Assembly (NCBI GenBank): GCA_937141995.1
Contig: CAKZQX010001101.1
Location: 1 to 7,430, forward strand
From: an uncultured Chloroflexaceae bacterium
Lineage (GTDB): Bacteria > Chloroflexota > Chloroflexia > Chloroflexales > Chloroflexaceae
Length of the DNA: 7,430 nt
Direction: 5' to 3'
Shown: in pieces, positions 1 to 5,820 of the stretch
How the letters are laid out: each line of letters begins with the position of its first letter
How positions within the stretch are numbered: the stretch's first letter is position 1
Notes under the pieces: generated by a model
Database searches by the model: none
Told to the model about the DNA's origin: nothing
The model's input: the letters and a program-made list of their open reading frames with translations, nothing else
Translations under genes and position numbers: made by a program

Positions 1-563
1 TGCCGGCAGGCTCGACGCACCAGGATGCCCTGGCCCGTCTGTACCAGCGTACCCGCCTGTACATCCAGGAGATGACCTTGCTGCCGCCAGTATTCAATTG
101 CCTGAAGGTGCGTCCGAAAAGCCATGGGGTAGGGCAGATTATCCGGGACAAATATTCCGGCCTCCAGCGCATCATCGCCGGCCTGCAGCTCACCGCCAAC
201 CACCGTGGCCGCGTAGACAATCACCAGCCCGCTAGAGTCACTATCGCCATAGGAGTAAACCCCCAGAAGATGATCAGTCTGGATCACCAAGCCCGTCTCC
301 TCAAAGCACTCCCGAATCGCAGCTTCCTCGGCACTCTCACCCATCTCCATGTAGCCCGCCGGCAATCCCCAGTACCCGGCACGCGGCGCGAATTTGCGCT
401 GCACCAGAACCACCCCACCTTCCAGTTGCGCCACAACGCCCACGGCGGGAACCGGATTGCGATAGTGAATATAGCTACAGGCAGGGCAGGTATCACGCGT
501 GCGGCCCTCAACATAGCGCCGCTCCATAGAAGTGCCACAGCGTGGACAGAAATTGTTAACCAT
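1..563 (-). CDS. Nudix hydrolase with N-terminal zinc ribbon (3' end outside window)
   Basis: Minus-strand gene with ATG at 563; 187 codons are visible and it is still open at the left edge. Residues 6-29 carry two CxxC pairs (CPRC, CPAC), a small zinc ribbon. Residues 70-92 match the Nudix box GX5EX7REUXEEXGU exactly: G70, E76, then R84-E85-C86-F87-E88-E89-T90-G91-L92. The glutamates bind the divalent metal needed to hydrolyse a nucleoside diphosphate linked to another group. The ribbon-plus-Nudix layout resembles NudC-type NADH pyrophosphatases and ADP-ribose/nucleotide-sugar Nudix proteins. The NudC SQPWPFPxS signature is not seen, so I do not name a substrate. AAGGA lies about 11 nt upstream of the ATG and a strong promoter lies further upstream. 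Soluble and probably cytoplasmic. It is transcribed away from plsY. Family assignment is very secure, substrate unknown. Confidence 0.95.
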   Translation of the reverse strand, partial: MVNNFCPRCGTSMERRYVEGRTRDTCPACSYIHYRNPVPAVGVVAQLEGGVVLVQRKFAPRAGYWGLPAGYMEMGESAEEAAIRECFEETGLVIQTDHLLGVYSYGDSDSSGLVIVYAATVVGGELQAGDDALEAGIFVPDNLPYPMAFRTHLQAIEYWRQQGHLLDVQAGTLVQTGQGILVRRACR

Positions 564-609
564 AATCCCGGGATCCTTACGTTGTATGTAGGAATTGGTA
601 GCTAGACAT

Positions 610-637
610 ATTGTACACTCTCAAAAGCGCATGTCAA
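610..637 (-). promoter_or_regulatory. Sigma70-like promoter of the Nudix gene
   Basis: Read on the minus strand, TTGACA (637-632, perfect -35) is followed by a 16-bp spacer and TACAAT (615-610, one mismatch to TATAAT). Transcription would start near 603, giving a leader of about 40 nt that includes AAGGA before the ATG at 563. This is one of the two best promoters in the window by eye. Confidence 0.8.
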
Positions 638-741
638 CACTTTAGCGTGTTAGGTTCCTACTACCGGCATGCAAACACCTTTCGGCAAGCCATGCTCACC
701 CGACCCGGCATGCGCCGGTTGGTTTATGCCGGCCTTGCCCA

Positions 742-750
742 TGCTATAAT
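742..750 (+). promoter_or_regulatory. Extended -10 promoter upstream of plsY
   Basis: TGCTATAAT is a perfect TATAAT (745-750) with the TG of an extended -10 at 742-743. No good -35 sits 16-18 bp upstream; TTGGTT at 719-724 is 20 bp away. Extended -10 promoters can work without a strong -35. Transcription from about 757 would give plsY a leader of roughly 165 nt. It is divergent from the Nudix promoter, about 105 bp away. Confidence 0.65.
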
Positions 751-788
751 GGCCGTATTCGCTTGACCTGGAGCAGTATGAACTTTGC

Positions 789-890
789 GAAAATAGTCCG
801 AATACCTGAATAGAGTTCTGTCAGATCTTTTGTTGATTTCCGCGCGCGGCGCGTTTCATACAAGCTCCGACACTTATTCGGATAATTTTC
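789..890 (+). promoter_or_regulatory. Long-range stem-loop in the plsY leader
   Basis: Arms 789-804 and 875-890 are complementary over 16 positions with one mismatch and one G-U pair; the core tccgaata/tattcgga is perfect. The 70-nt loop contains a self-complementary ccgcgcgcgg stretch (840-849). The structure ends 21 nt before the plsY ribosome binding site. It could influence mRNA stability or translation, but no known riboswitch class is recognised. Confidence 0.4.
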
Positions 891-923
891 AACAATCATT
901 CTGCTCACTGCAAGGAGCTTGCA

Positions 924-1529
924 ATGATGACAACTGTGATCCTCATAGGGCTGGCCTACCTGGTCGGCTCCATCCCCTTCAGCTTCCTGGTTGCCCGCAC
1001 CTGTGGCGTGGACCTACGCCAGATCGGGAGTGGTAATATCGGCGCGGCCAATGTCTGGCGCTCGTGTGGCTTCCGGCCTTTTCTTGCGGCAATCACGCTT
1101 GACTTTCTCAAGGGTGCGCTGCTGCCGCTGGTTGCCATTCATAGCCTGGGACTGGCCCCGGTTGCGGTTATCCTGATTGGTGCCGGTGCTATGCTTGGGC
1201 ATACCTTCCCGCTTTTCCTGAGGTTCAAAGGAGGCAAAGCCGTGGCAACCAGCGGCGGTGTGCTGCTGGCAATCTTTCCCCTGGCGGTGCTGGTGGGCGT
1301 GCTGACCTGGGCGGTGACGCTGCAGGTGGTGCGCATCTCCTCGGTTGCTTCACTCACTGCCGCCACGATGGTGGTGCTTGTGGCGCTGGTCACGCTGGCA
1401 CGCGGCAGTATTGCCCCCGCCTATGCACTCTTTATCTGCGCTGCCGCTGCGCTGGTGTTTGTGCTGCACCGCAGCAATATTCAACGACTGCTGGCCGGTG
1501 AAGAGAATCGCTTTCAGCGGCTCTGGTAA
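924..1529 (+). CDS. plsY: Glycerol-3-phosphate acyltransferase PlsY
   Basis: Integral membrane enzyme that moves an acyl group from acyl-phosphate to sn-glycerol-3-phosphate, making lysophosphatidic acid, the first committed step of phospholipid synthesis in most bacteria. The 201-residue length is typical. Family motifs are intact: GSIPFSFLVAR (15-25), GSGNIGAANVWR (35-46, the glycerophosphate-binding loop), DFLKG (60-64) and GHTFPLFLRFKGGKAVATSGG (92-112), which holds the conserved FKGGK. Hydrophobic helices lie near residues 3-24, 52-72, 77-92, 112-135 and 140-182. AAGGAG at 912-917 sits 6 nt before the first of two adjacent ATG codons, which supports 924 (927 is possible). It is apparently a single gene: followed by a hairpin and about 650 bp of non-coding DNA. 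The PlsX partner that makes acyl-phosphate is not in the window. Assignment is very secure. Confidence 0.96.
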   Translation: MMTTVILIGLAYLVGSIPFSFLVARTCGVDLRQIGSGNIGAANVWRSCGFRPFLAAITLDFLKGALLPLVAIHSLGLAPVAVILIGAGAMLGHTFPLFLRFKGGKAVATSGGVLLAIFPLAVLVGVLTWAVTLQVVRISSVASLTAATMVVLVALVTLARGSIAPAYALFICAAAALVFVLHRSNIQRLLAGEENRFQRLW

Positions 1530-1532
1530 GCC

Positions 1533-1554
1533 TGCCGCTCTGCCGGAGGCGGCA
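1533..1554 (+). terminator. GC-rich hairpin just after plsY
   Basis: tgccgc (1533-1538) pairs perfectly with gcggca (1549-1554) around a 10-nt loop, 4 nt after the plsY stop. No T-run follows, so it is at best a weak or factor-assisted terminator or an mRNA-end stabiliser. Confidence 0.35.
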
Positions 1555-1649
1555 TCGCTTGCCGGGTCAACGACCGCGTAACGCGTGTCAATGATCCGAC
1601 GTACGCGGTGGGCATACAAACCGGGCATTTGCTCAGACGAAGCGCCGAT

Positions 1650-1756
1650 TCACCTGCGGCAGCATGGGACGTAATTGTTCTTGTTCACAAAACTGTTGCA
1701 CCCTGTGCAACAGTTTTGTGAACAAGAACGCGGTTCTTCCGGCCTGCCGGAGGCGA
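1650..1756. repeat. Large nested palindrome with perfect 24-bp inner arms
   Basis: The inner arms 1677-1700 and 1706-1729 are perfectly complementary over 24 bp around the 5-nt loop ccctg. After a symmetric 14-nt internal loop, outer arms 1650-1662 and 1744-1756 pair at 11 of 13 positions in register. The right inner arm can also fold locally with its flank (aagaac-gcg-gttctt, 1724-1738). The ends lack an obvious target-site duplication. It could be a MITE-like element, a REP-type palindrome or a very stable transcript hairpin. Confidence 0.8.
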
Positions 1757-1875
1757 TATACCGCGCCAAACGCGGGATCGCCTGATCCATGGCAGCATGG
1801 GCAGTGGCGCGACTCTCGCTCATGTCGTGTTCTGCGTAGTCCAAACGCCCACCACGTCACGCGTGCAATTGATTG

Positions 1876-1986
1876 ATAGAAAGAACAGACAAACCAGAGA
1901 ACACAGAACCAGCCGGTTATCCGCTGACAATGCGCCAGGCCCGCTTTGTTTCGGGTTTCTTGGTTCTCTGTGCTCTGTTCTTCTAT
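1876..1986. repeat. Second imperfect palindrome, about 111 bp
   Basis: Left end atagaaagaacag (1876-1888) pairs with ctgttcttctat (1975-1986) with a single bulged A. Further in, cagagaac (1895-1902) pairs with gttctctg (1963-1970) across an asymmetric internal loop, and a weaker agaacc/ggtttct pairing follows. The central 45 nt are unpaired. The sequence differs from the neighbouring palindrome. The right arm lies directly upstream of the TATAAT box of the Asp23 operon. Confidence 0.6.
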
Positions 1987-2008
1987 AGCATCACCTTCTT
2001 TTTTCATA

Positions 2009-2014
2009 TATAAT
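2009..2014 (+). promoter_or_regulatory. Candidate -10 box for the Asp23 operon
   Basis: TATAAT at 2009-2014 is a perfect -10 in an AT-rich patch, but the best -35 at the right distance (tagcat, 1986-1991) is poor, so it may need an activator or another sigma factor. A second candidate, TTGTTG (2050-2055) with 17 bp to GATAAT (2073-2078), lies closer to the gene. Confidence 0.4.
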
Positions 2015-2178
2015 GAACTCAGTACATAGAAACAGCCCACCCTCGCACATTGTTGCACCTTCCCTGTTCACTGATAATCTCACTGCTGCAACCGGCGCAA
2101 TGCACGCCCCACTGGACCGACCCCACATCACAGCATGATTGTTTTTTGAGAGCTGTATGAAGAAAGGAGAATGTTCGC

Positions 2179-2661
2179 ATGAACCAGTCTGATGCGGAAC
2201 ATCTACAACCCGACCAGTCATCCATGATGACCGAGCAGGGACGCACGACGATTTCCCCGGAAATTGTGGCGAAACTTGCGGCCATCGCTACCCGCGAGAT
2301 CGACGGTGTCTACCGGCTGGCCGGTGGTACCAGTTTTACCGATTTTACCCAGCGCATCGGCAGTAGCAATACCATCGAAGGCGTGCAGGCCGAGGTCGGT
2401 CTGCGTGAGACGGCTATCGATCTACGCCTGATCACCGCGTATGGCGCAAGCATTCCCGATGTGGCCCACGCGGTACGCCAGAACATCATCACGCGCGTGA
2501 CGGCGGCAACCGGACTGTCGGTTAAGGAGGTCAATATCGAAGTGGTTGACCTGCATTTCCCCGATGAAGGCAAACCCGGCACCCGTATGGATGCGACCTC
2601 CAACACGCCCGCGGCGACGGATGAGACCGGTACCAACTCCCAGGAGACCGTTCGGTTGTGA
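2179..2661 (+). CDS. Asp23/Gls24 family envelope stress response protein
   Basis: Soluble 160-residue protein of the Asp23/Gls24 (DUF322) family. The domain spans about residues 20-128: GRTTISPEIVAKLAAIATREIDGV (21-44) is the N-terminal signature, followed by a strand pair with the hallmark YGASIPDVAHAVRQNI segment and TGLSVKEVNIEVVDLHF. A polar N-terminal tail and a low-complexity C-terminal tail (Thr, Asn, Ala, Glu) flank it. In Staphylococcus, Asp23 is an abundant protein held at the membrane by AmaP and linked to cell-wall stress; a similar role here is inference. AAAGGAG at 2163-2169 is 9 nt before the ATG and supports 2179 over the internal ATG pair at 2224. It is first of three collinear genes with gaps of 39 and 11 nt, which suggests one operon. 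Family call secure, exact role unknown. Confidence 0.9.
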   Translation: MNQSDAEHLQPDQSSMMTEQGRTTISPEIVAKLAAIATREIDGVYRLAGGTSFTDFTQRIGSSNTIEGVQAEVGLRETAIDLRLITAYGASIPDVAHAVRQNIITRVTAATGLSVKEVNIEVVDLHFPDEGKPGTRMDATSNTPAATDETGTNSQETVRL

Positions 2662-2700
2662 TCAAGCCTGTTTGCAATGTTGAGGAGAGGGGAGATTCTA

Positions 2701-3354
2701 ATGGATCAACAACACCAGGAAAATCAGCACCCGGATGAGCAACCTGCCGAGCAACCTGCCGAGCAACCCGCCGGGCAGCCAACCGAGAAACTGACCGACG
2801 AACCCGCCGGGCAACTGCCCGAACCCGAACAACCCGTCGGACAGCCCACCGAGAAATTAGCCGAACCCGAACAGCCGGTAGCCGAACTGCCCCCACCACC
2901 GGAGCCCCCCGAAGAAGTTGAACCGCCGCCACGGGAGCCGTCATCCACAACCGTGCCGCCGGCCGTGATCCCGGCGGCAGAACCGCCCCCGCCGGCTGCT
3001 GTCCGGGCACAGGAGCAACCACCCCGTGAGACGTTGATTACCGAGACGGTAGCTGAGGTATTGCGGGAACAGCCGGGAATTGTTCCTCAGACGGAGGAAC
3101 GGACCTTGCTGCGCACCCCATTCAAGCGCAACGGCGGACCCTCCAACATCAGCGTTATAACTACCGGCGAGGGACGCTTCAACATTGAGGTACGGGTGGT
3201 CGTGGTTTATACGCCCGATCTGACCATGCCCGCCCTGGCAAATGAACTGCGTGACCGCATTCGCCGACGACTGAGCGAGCGCACACTCGAACATCCGGGG
3301 AAGATCGATATCGTGTTCGCGGATATGGTAAAACCAGCCGCTACACCCGAGTAA
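2701..3354 (+). CDS. Pro/Glu/Gln-rich protein with a C-terminal Asp23-like domain
   Basis: 217 residues from ATG 2701, chosen over the in-frame ATG at 2677 because AGGGGAG (2688-2694) lies 6 nt upstream of 2701. Residues 10-110 are low complexity: EQPA repeats (13-24), two copies of GQPTEKL (25-31, 47-53), PEPEQPV/AEPEQPV (40-46, 54-60), then polyproline runs. No signal peptide or membrane helix is seen. Residues 145-212 resemble the second half of an Asp23 domain: strand FNIEVRVVVVY, helix PALANELRDRIRRRLSE, strand KIDIVFADMV. This is my reading of the fold pattern, not a clear motif match. Residues 110-135 may form a helix. Lying between the soluble and membrane Asp23-type genes, it could act as a flexible linker or scaffold. 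I do not recognise a named family; function unknown. Confidence 0.7.
   Translation: MDQQHQENQHPDEQPAEQPAEQPAGQPTEKLTDEPAGQLPEPEQPVGQPTEKLAEPEQPVAELPPPPEPPEEVEPPPREPSSTTVPPAVIPAAEPPPPAAVRAQEQPPRETLITETVAEVLREQPGIVPQTEERTLLRTPFKRNGGPSNISVITTGEGRFNIEVRVVVVYTPDLTMPALANELRDRIRRRLSERTLEHPGKIDIVFADMVKPAATPE
2737..2772 (+). repeat. Short in-gene tandem repeat (12-bp unit)
   Basis: gagcaacctgcc occurs twice exactly (2737-2748, 2749-2760) and a third time with one change (2761-2772), encoding EQPA repeats. Further degenerate units follow to about 2880 (gGQPTEKL and EPEQPV twice each). This points to growth of the linker by repeat duplication. Confidence 0.75.
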
Positions 3355-3365
3355 GGAAGGCAATC

Positions 3366-3956
3366 ATGAAGAATGATGTGAATCGTATGGTGGTTATCAT
3401 CGTCGCCGGGTTGCTGATTCTCTTTATGTTGCTGGTGCTGCTGACCCTGTTCGGGGCTCCCGGCGTGCTCCCCCCGGCTCTTGCCGCGATTATCGTGGGC
3501 CTGGATACCGGCGGGACAGTCGCAACCATAATCCTGGCCGTCCTGGTGATCATGGGCTGCTTCTGGGCGATCTACAAAGAGCTGCAACCGGTACTGGGAC
3601 CAGACCGGATCGTACCGCTGCATCAGGACGAGCAGGGACAGGTGACGGTGCATACCACGGGGATTAACCGGCTTATTCAGTATATCGCCCGCGAACAGCC
3701 GGAACTGCTGGAAGTTGCGCCCGATGTGACGATGACACCGCTGGGGATCAATATTCACTGCCGGATTGCGCTCCGGTCGAATGTTCAGGTTGAGACGGTG
3801 AAAAATGCGTTCAGTTCGCGCATTCGCCAGGAGATCCAGCGCCATCTGGATGTGGCAATCGCCGATGTCGGCATTCTGACGGACATCCGCCCCGCGCCGG
3901 AGGAGCAAGGGCAGACCACGGTGGAACCCCGGCCACCCCATCGTCAACTACAGTAG
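3366..3956 (+). CDS. AmaP-like membrane protein with Asp23-like domain
   Basis: 196 residues. Two hydrophobic helices (about 8-30 and 50-70) form an N-terminal membrane hairpin, separated by a short Pro/Gly-rich loop, followed by the cytoplasmic-type YKEL boundary. Residues 89-175 match the Asp23-like pattern seen in AmaP proteins: VTVHTTGINRLIQYIARE, then LEVAPDVTMTPLGINIHCRIALRSNVQVETVKNAF, SSRIRQEIQRHLDV and VGILTDIRP. In Staphylococcus, AmaP anchors Asp23 at the membrane, so this protein probably tethers the product of the first gene of the operon; the partner assignment is inference. The ribosome binding site (aaggaagg) overlaps the stop codon of the preceding gene, and the 11-nt gap suggests translational coupling. 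The C-terminal tail is short, polar and Pro-rich. Similarity to AmaP rests on layout more than on sequence identity. Confidence 0.75.
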   Translation: MKNDVNRMVVIIVAGLLILFMLLVLLTLFGAPGVLPPALAAIIVGLDTGGTVATIILAVLVIMGCFWAIYKELQPVLGPDRIVPLHQDEQGQVTVHTTGINRLIQYIAREQPELLEVAPDVTMTPLGINIHCRIALRSNVQVETVKNAFSSRIRQEIQRHLDVAIADVGILTDIRPAPEEQGQTTVEPRPPHRQLQ

Positions 3957-3975
3957 GGGCAAAGCGCTGTCTCCG

Positions 3976-3984
3976 TGCTACAAT
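3976..3984 (+). promoter_or_regulatory. Extended -10 promoter upstream of lpdA
   Basis: TGCTACAAT: TACAAT (3979-3984) with TG at 3976-3977, almost identical to the plsY element and again without a clear -35. It begins 20 nt after the stop of the AmaP-like gene and would give lpdA a leader of about 135 nt. No terminator separates it from the Asp23 operon, so read-through from upstream is also possible. Confidence 0.6.
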
Positions 3985-4006
3985 AGAAGCGTTCCGGGAG
4001 GTTTGC

Positions 4007-4100
4007 GTACCATACCACCTGCACAGAACGCGCGCGGGTATTGCTGCCGGTAGCATGCCGGGGTGACGCTCGTGGTATGTCTGAGGCAGCGCTATGGTAC
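4007..4100 (+). promoter_or_regulatory. Two competing hairpins in the lpdA leader
   Basis: gtaccata (4007-4014) is the exact complement of tatggtac (4093-4100), while the overlapping cataccac (4011-4018) is the exact complement of gtggtatg (4072-4079). The left arms share four bases, so the two pairings exclude each other. The first would end 11 nt before the lpdA ribosome binding site. Stems of 8 bp are short, so this is only suggestive. Confidence 0.3.
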
Positions 4101-4124
4101 AGGGTGAAGAGAAAGGTGACACGC

Positions 4125-5534
4125 GTGAGTGAAACGCAATACGATGTTGTGATTATCGGTTCGGGACCGGGGGGATATGTTGCCGCAATCCGCGCCGCGC
4201 AACTGGGCCTCAAAACTGCTGTCGTTGAAGCCGGGCCGCTGGGCGGCGTCTGCCTCAACATCGGCTGTATTCCAACCAAAGCGCTACTGCACAGTGCCGA
4301 TCTGCTGGAGGAGATCCACGACGGTAAGCGCTTCGGGGTCATGGTTAGCGACATCAGCTTTGATCTGAAGGCGGCGATGAAGCATAAACAGACCGTCGTC
4401 AAGCAGAGCAGCGACGGCGTGGGGTATCTTTTCAAAAAGAACAAGATCGAGTTGTACGAGGGCTGGGGCACAATTCCCCGGCCAGGTCAGGTGCATGTCA
4501 AACTCAATGCGGGCGGCGAGCAGACGCTGGCGGCAAAGCATATCATTGTCGCAACCGGGGCAAAACCCCGCTCACTGCCGGGGATGGAGTTTGACGAAGA
4601 CCGTATTCTTTCCTCCACCGGCATGCTGGAGTTGCAAGAGATGCCGCAGAGTCTGCTGGTAGTTGGCGCGGGCGCGATCGGCGTCGAGTTTGCATCAATG
4701 TTCCGCGCCTTCGGTGCCGAGGTGACGCTGGTTGAGGCGCTGCCGCGCATTGTGCCGCTCGAAGATGAGGAGGTCAGCGCGGAGTTGACCAAGGTTTTTC
4801 AGCGGCGCAAGGTCAAAATGCTGACCGGCGCAAAGCTCAATGGCGTAGACCGCAGCGAACAGCAGATTATCGCCAATGTCACTGATAAAGACGGCAAGGA
4901 GCAGCAGATCCAGGCTGAGCGGATGCTGCTCGGTATTGGCATTGCGCCCCGCACCAGAGGGATTGGCCTGGAGGAACTGGGGGTGGAACTGGACCAGCGC
5001 GGCTTTATCAAGGTCGATGGCTATATGCGCACCAATGTCGAGGGCATCTACGCCATTGGCGACTGCATTCCCACACCCTGGCTGGCCCATGTCGCCAGCG
5101 CCGAGGGCATCCTGGTAGTGGAGCGGATTGCCGGGCTCGATGCGCACCCGATCGACTACGACCGGATACCGGCCTGCACCTACTGTAATCCGGAGATTGC
5201 CAGCGTCGGGCTGTCGGAAGCCAAAGCGCGGGAGCGGGGCTATGAGATCAAGGTCGGCAAGTTTCCCTTCTCAGCCAACGGCAAGGCGCGCATCCTGGGC
5301 CAGAGCCGCGCCGGGTTTATCAAAATTATTGCCGATAAGCAGTATGACGAGGTGCTGGGCGTGCATATGATTGGCCCGCAGGTCACAGAGTTGATCAGCG
5401 AAGGCGGAATTGCGCTCAGCCACGAGGCAACCGGCGAGAGCATAATGCATACCATTCACGCCCACCCCACCCTCCACGAGGCGATTGGCGAGGCCGCCCA
5501 CGCAGTGGCGACCGGCGCGGCGATTCATGTCTGA
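4125..5534 (+). CDS. lpdA: Dihydrolipoyl dehydrogenase (E3)
   Basis: FAD-dependent flavoenzyme that re-oxidises dihydrolipoamide with NAD+, the E3 part of 2-oxoacid dehydrogenase and glycine cleavage complexes. The 469-residue length is typical. FAD-binding GSGPGG (12-17) near the N-terminus; redox disulfide in GGVCLNIGCIPTK with C43 and C48; NAD-binding VVGAGAIGVEF (GAGAIG at 181-186); second FAD contact YAIGDC; C-terminal dimerisation domain ending in the His-Glu dyad H447-P-T-L-H-E452. All key residues are present. The frame is open back to an ATG at 4041, but AAAGGTGA (4112-4119) lies 5 nt before GTG 4125, and the protein from there begins just ahead of the FAD motif, as family members do; upstream codons look like leader. 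No E1, E2 or lipoyl-carrier gene is beside it, so its partner complex cannot be told. Very secure. Confidence 0.97.
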   Translation: MSETQYDVVIIGSGPGGYVAAIRAAQLGLKTAVVEAGPLGGVCLNIGCIPTKALLHSADLLEEIHDGKRFGVMVSDISFDLKAAMKHKQTVVKQSSDGVGYLFKKNKIELYEGWGTIPRPGQVHVKLNAGGEQTLAAKHIIVATGAKPRSLPGMEFDEDRILSSTGMLELQEMPQSLLVVGAGAIGVEFASMFRAFGAEVTLVEALPRIVPLEDEEVSAELTKVFQRRKVKMLTGAKLNGVDRSEQQIIANVTDKDGKEQQIQAERMLLGIGIAPRTRGIGLEELGVELDQRGFIKVDGYMRTNVEGIYAIGDCIPTPWLAHVASAEGILVVERIAGLDAHPIDYDRIPACTYCNPEIASVGLSEAKARERGYEIKVGKFPFSANGKARILGQSRAGFIKIIADKQYDEVLGVHMIGPQVTELISEGGIALSHEATGESIMHTIHAHPTLHEAIGEAAHAVATGAAIHV

Positions 5535-5560
5535 GTCTGTAGTCTGTAGCTCGTAACACA

Positions 5561-5616
5561 CAGGAGTCCCGGCTTCAGCCGGTAAATGCCCATTCTGATT
5601 GAAGCCGGAACTCCTG
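5561..5616. repeat. REP-like palindrome, copy 1
   Basis: Arms 5561-5577 and 5600-5616 pair at 16 of 17 positions around a 22-nt loop. Within the left arm region ccggc-ttca-gccgg forms its own mini-hairpin. It starts 26 nt after the lpdA stop and could serve as a terminator or mRNA-end stabiliser. It shares the core agtcccggcttcagccgg with copy 2. Confidence 0.75.
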
Positions 5617-5717
5617 GTCATCACGTATCCAGATTCCCGGCGTGACGTTCACCAGGCGATTGGGCTGCCCAACACCACCTGATGAAGTTTGAAAAATAGC
5701 CCGGATATAGATGTCCG

Positions 5718-5803
5718 GGAGTCCCGGCTTCAGCCGGTTGGATGCCTGCCTCGGCAGCGGCATACTGTAAAGGAACGCCTGATCCGGCTGAAGCCGGGAT
5801 TCC
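5718..5803. repeat. REP-like palindrome, copy 2
   Basis: Arms 5718-5737 and 5784-5803 pair over 20 bp with a single G-U wobble. The 46-nt loop contains a further stem (atgcctgcc, 5742-5750, with ggcagcggcat, 5752-5762, allowing a bulge). The left arm is identical to copy 1 over ggagtcccggcttcagccgg, but the loops are unrelated, so arms rather than loops are conserved. Flanks ctgatc (5779-5784) and gatcag (5805-5810) add outer symmetry. Confidence 0.8.
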
Positions 5804-5820
5804 AGATCAGACAACCGTCG

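Larger units (their letters stand above)
1530..2178. other. Long intergenic region, no convincing gene
   Basis: About 650 bp between plsY and the Asp23 gene. Open frames exist on both strands (for example minus 1633-2058), but their translations are rich in Cys, Arg and Trp, match no family I recognise and run through the palindromes, so I take them as chance. The stretch holds the plsY hairpin, two large palindromes (1650-1756 and 1876-1986), short direct repeats (ctgccggaggcg at 1540-1551 and 1744-1755; ggcagcatggg at 1658-1668 and 1791-1801) and the likely promoter of the Asp23 operon. No tRNA or other structured RNA gene was recognised. Confidence 0.6.

Noticed and set aside
72..605. 177-codon plus-strand open frame
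   Set aside because: Lies antisense to the Nudix gene, whose frame carries an exact Nudix box and zinc ribbon; the plus translation has no recognisable features.
1650..1986. Insertion sequence with a decayed transposase
   Set aside because: No frame in either strand resembles a transposase and no target-site duplication is visible; only the palindromes are supported.
1633..2058. 141-codon minus-strand open frame in the intergenic gap
   Set aside because: Passes through both palindromes, has odd Cys/Arg/Trp-rich composition, no family resemblance and no ribosome binding site.
2677..2700. ATG 2677 as start of the Pro/Glu-rich gene
   Set aside because: Its first codons contain the ribosome binding site of ATG 2701, and no ribosome binding site precedes 2677.
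2531..3022. 163-codon minus-strand frame opposite the Pro/Glu-rich gene
   Set aside because: Arg/Val/Ala-rich shadow of the repetitive codons on the plus strand; the plus gene has a good ribosome binding site and operon context.
3207..3947. 246-codon minus-strand frame
   Set aside because: Antisense to the AmaP-like gene; rich in His, Gln and Arg with no motif. The plus frame shows two clear membrane helices.
4041..4124. Longer lpdA start at ATG 4041
   Set aside because: The extra 28 residues look non-conserved and contain the leader arms; GTG 4125 has a well-placed ribosome binding site just before the FAD motif.
5561..5810. CRISPR array from repeated ggcttcagccgg words
   Set aside because: Only two pairs of arms in inverted orientation with unequal spacing; no regular direct repeat-spacer pattern and no cas genes.
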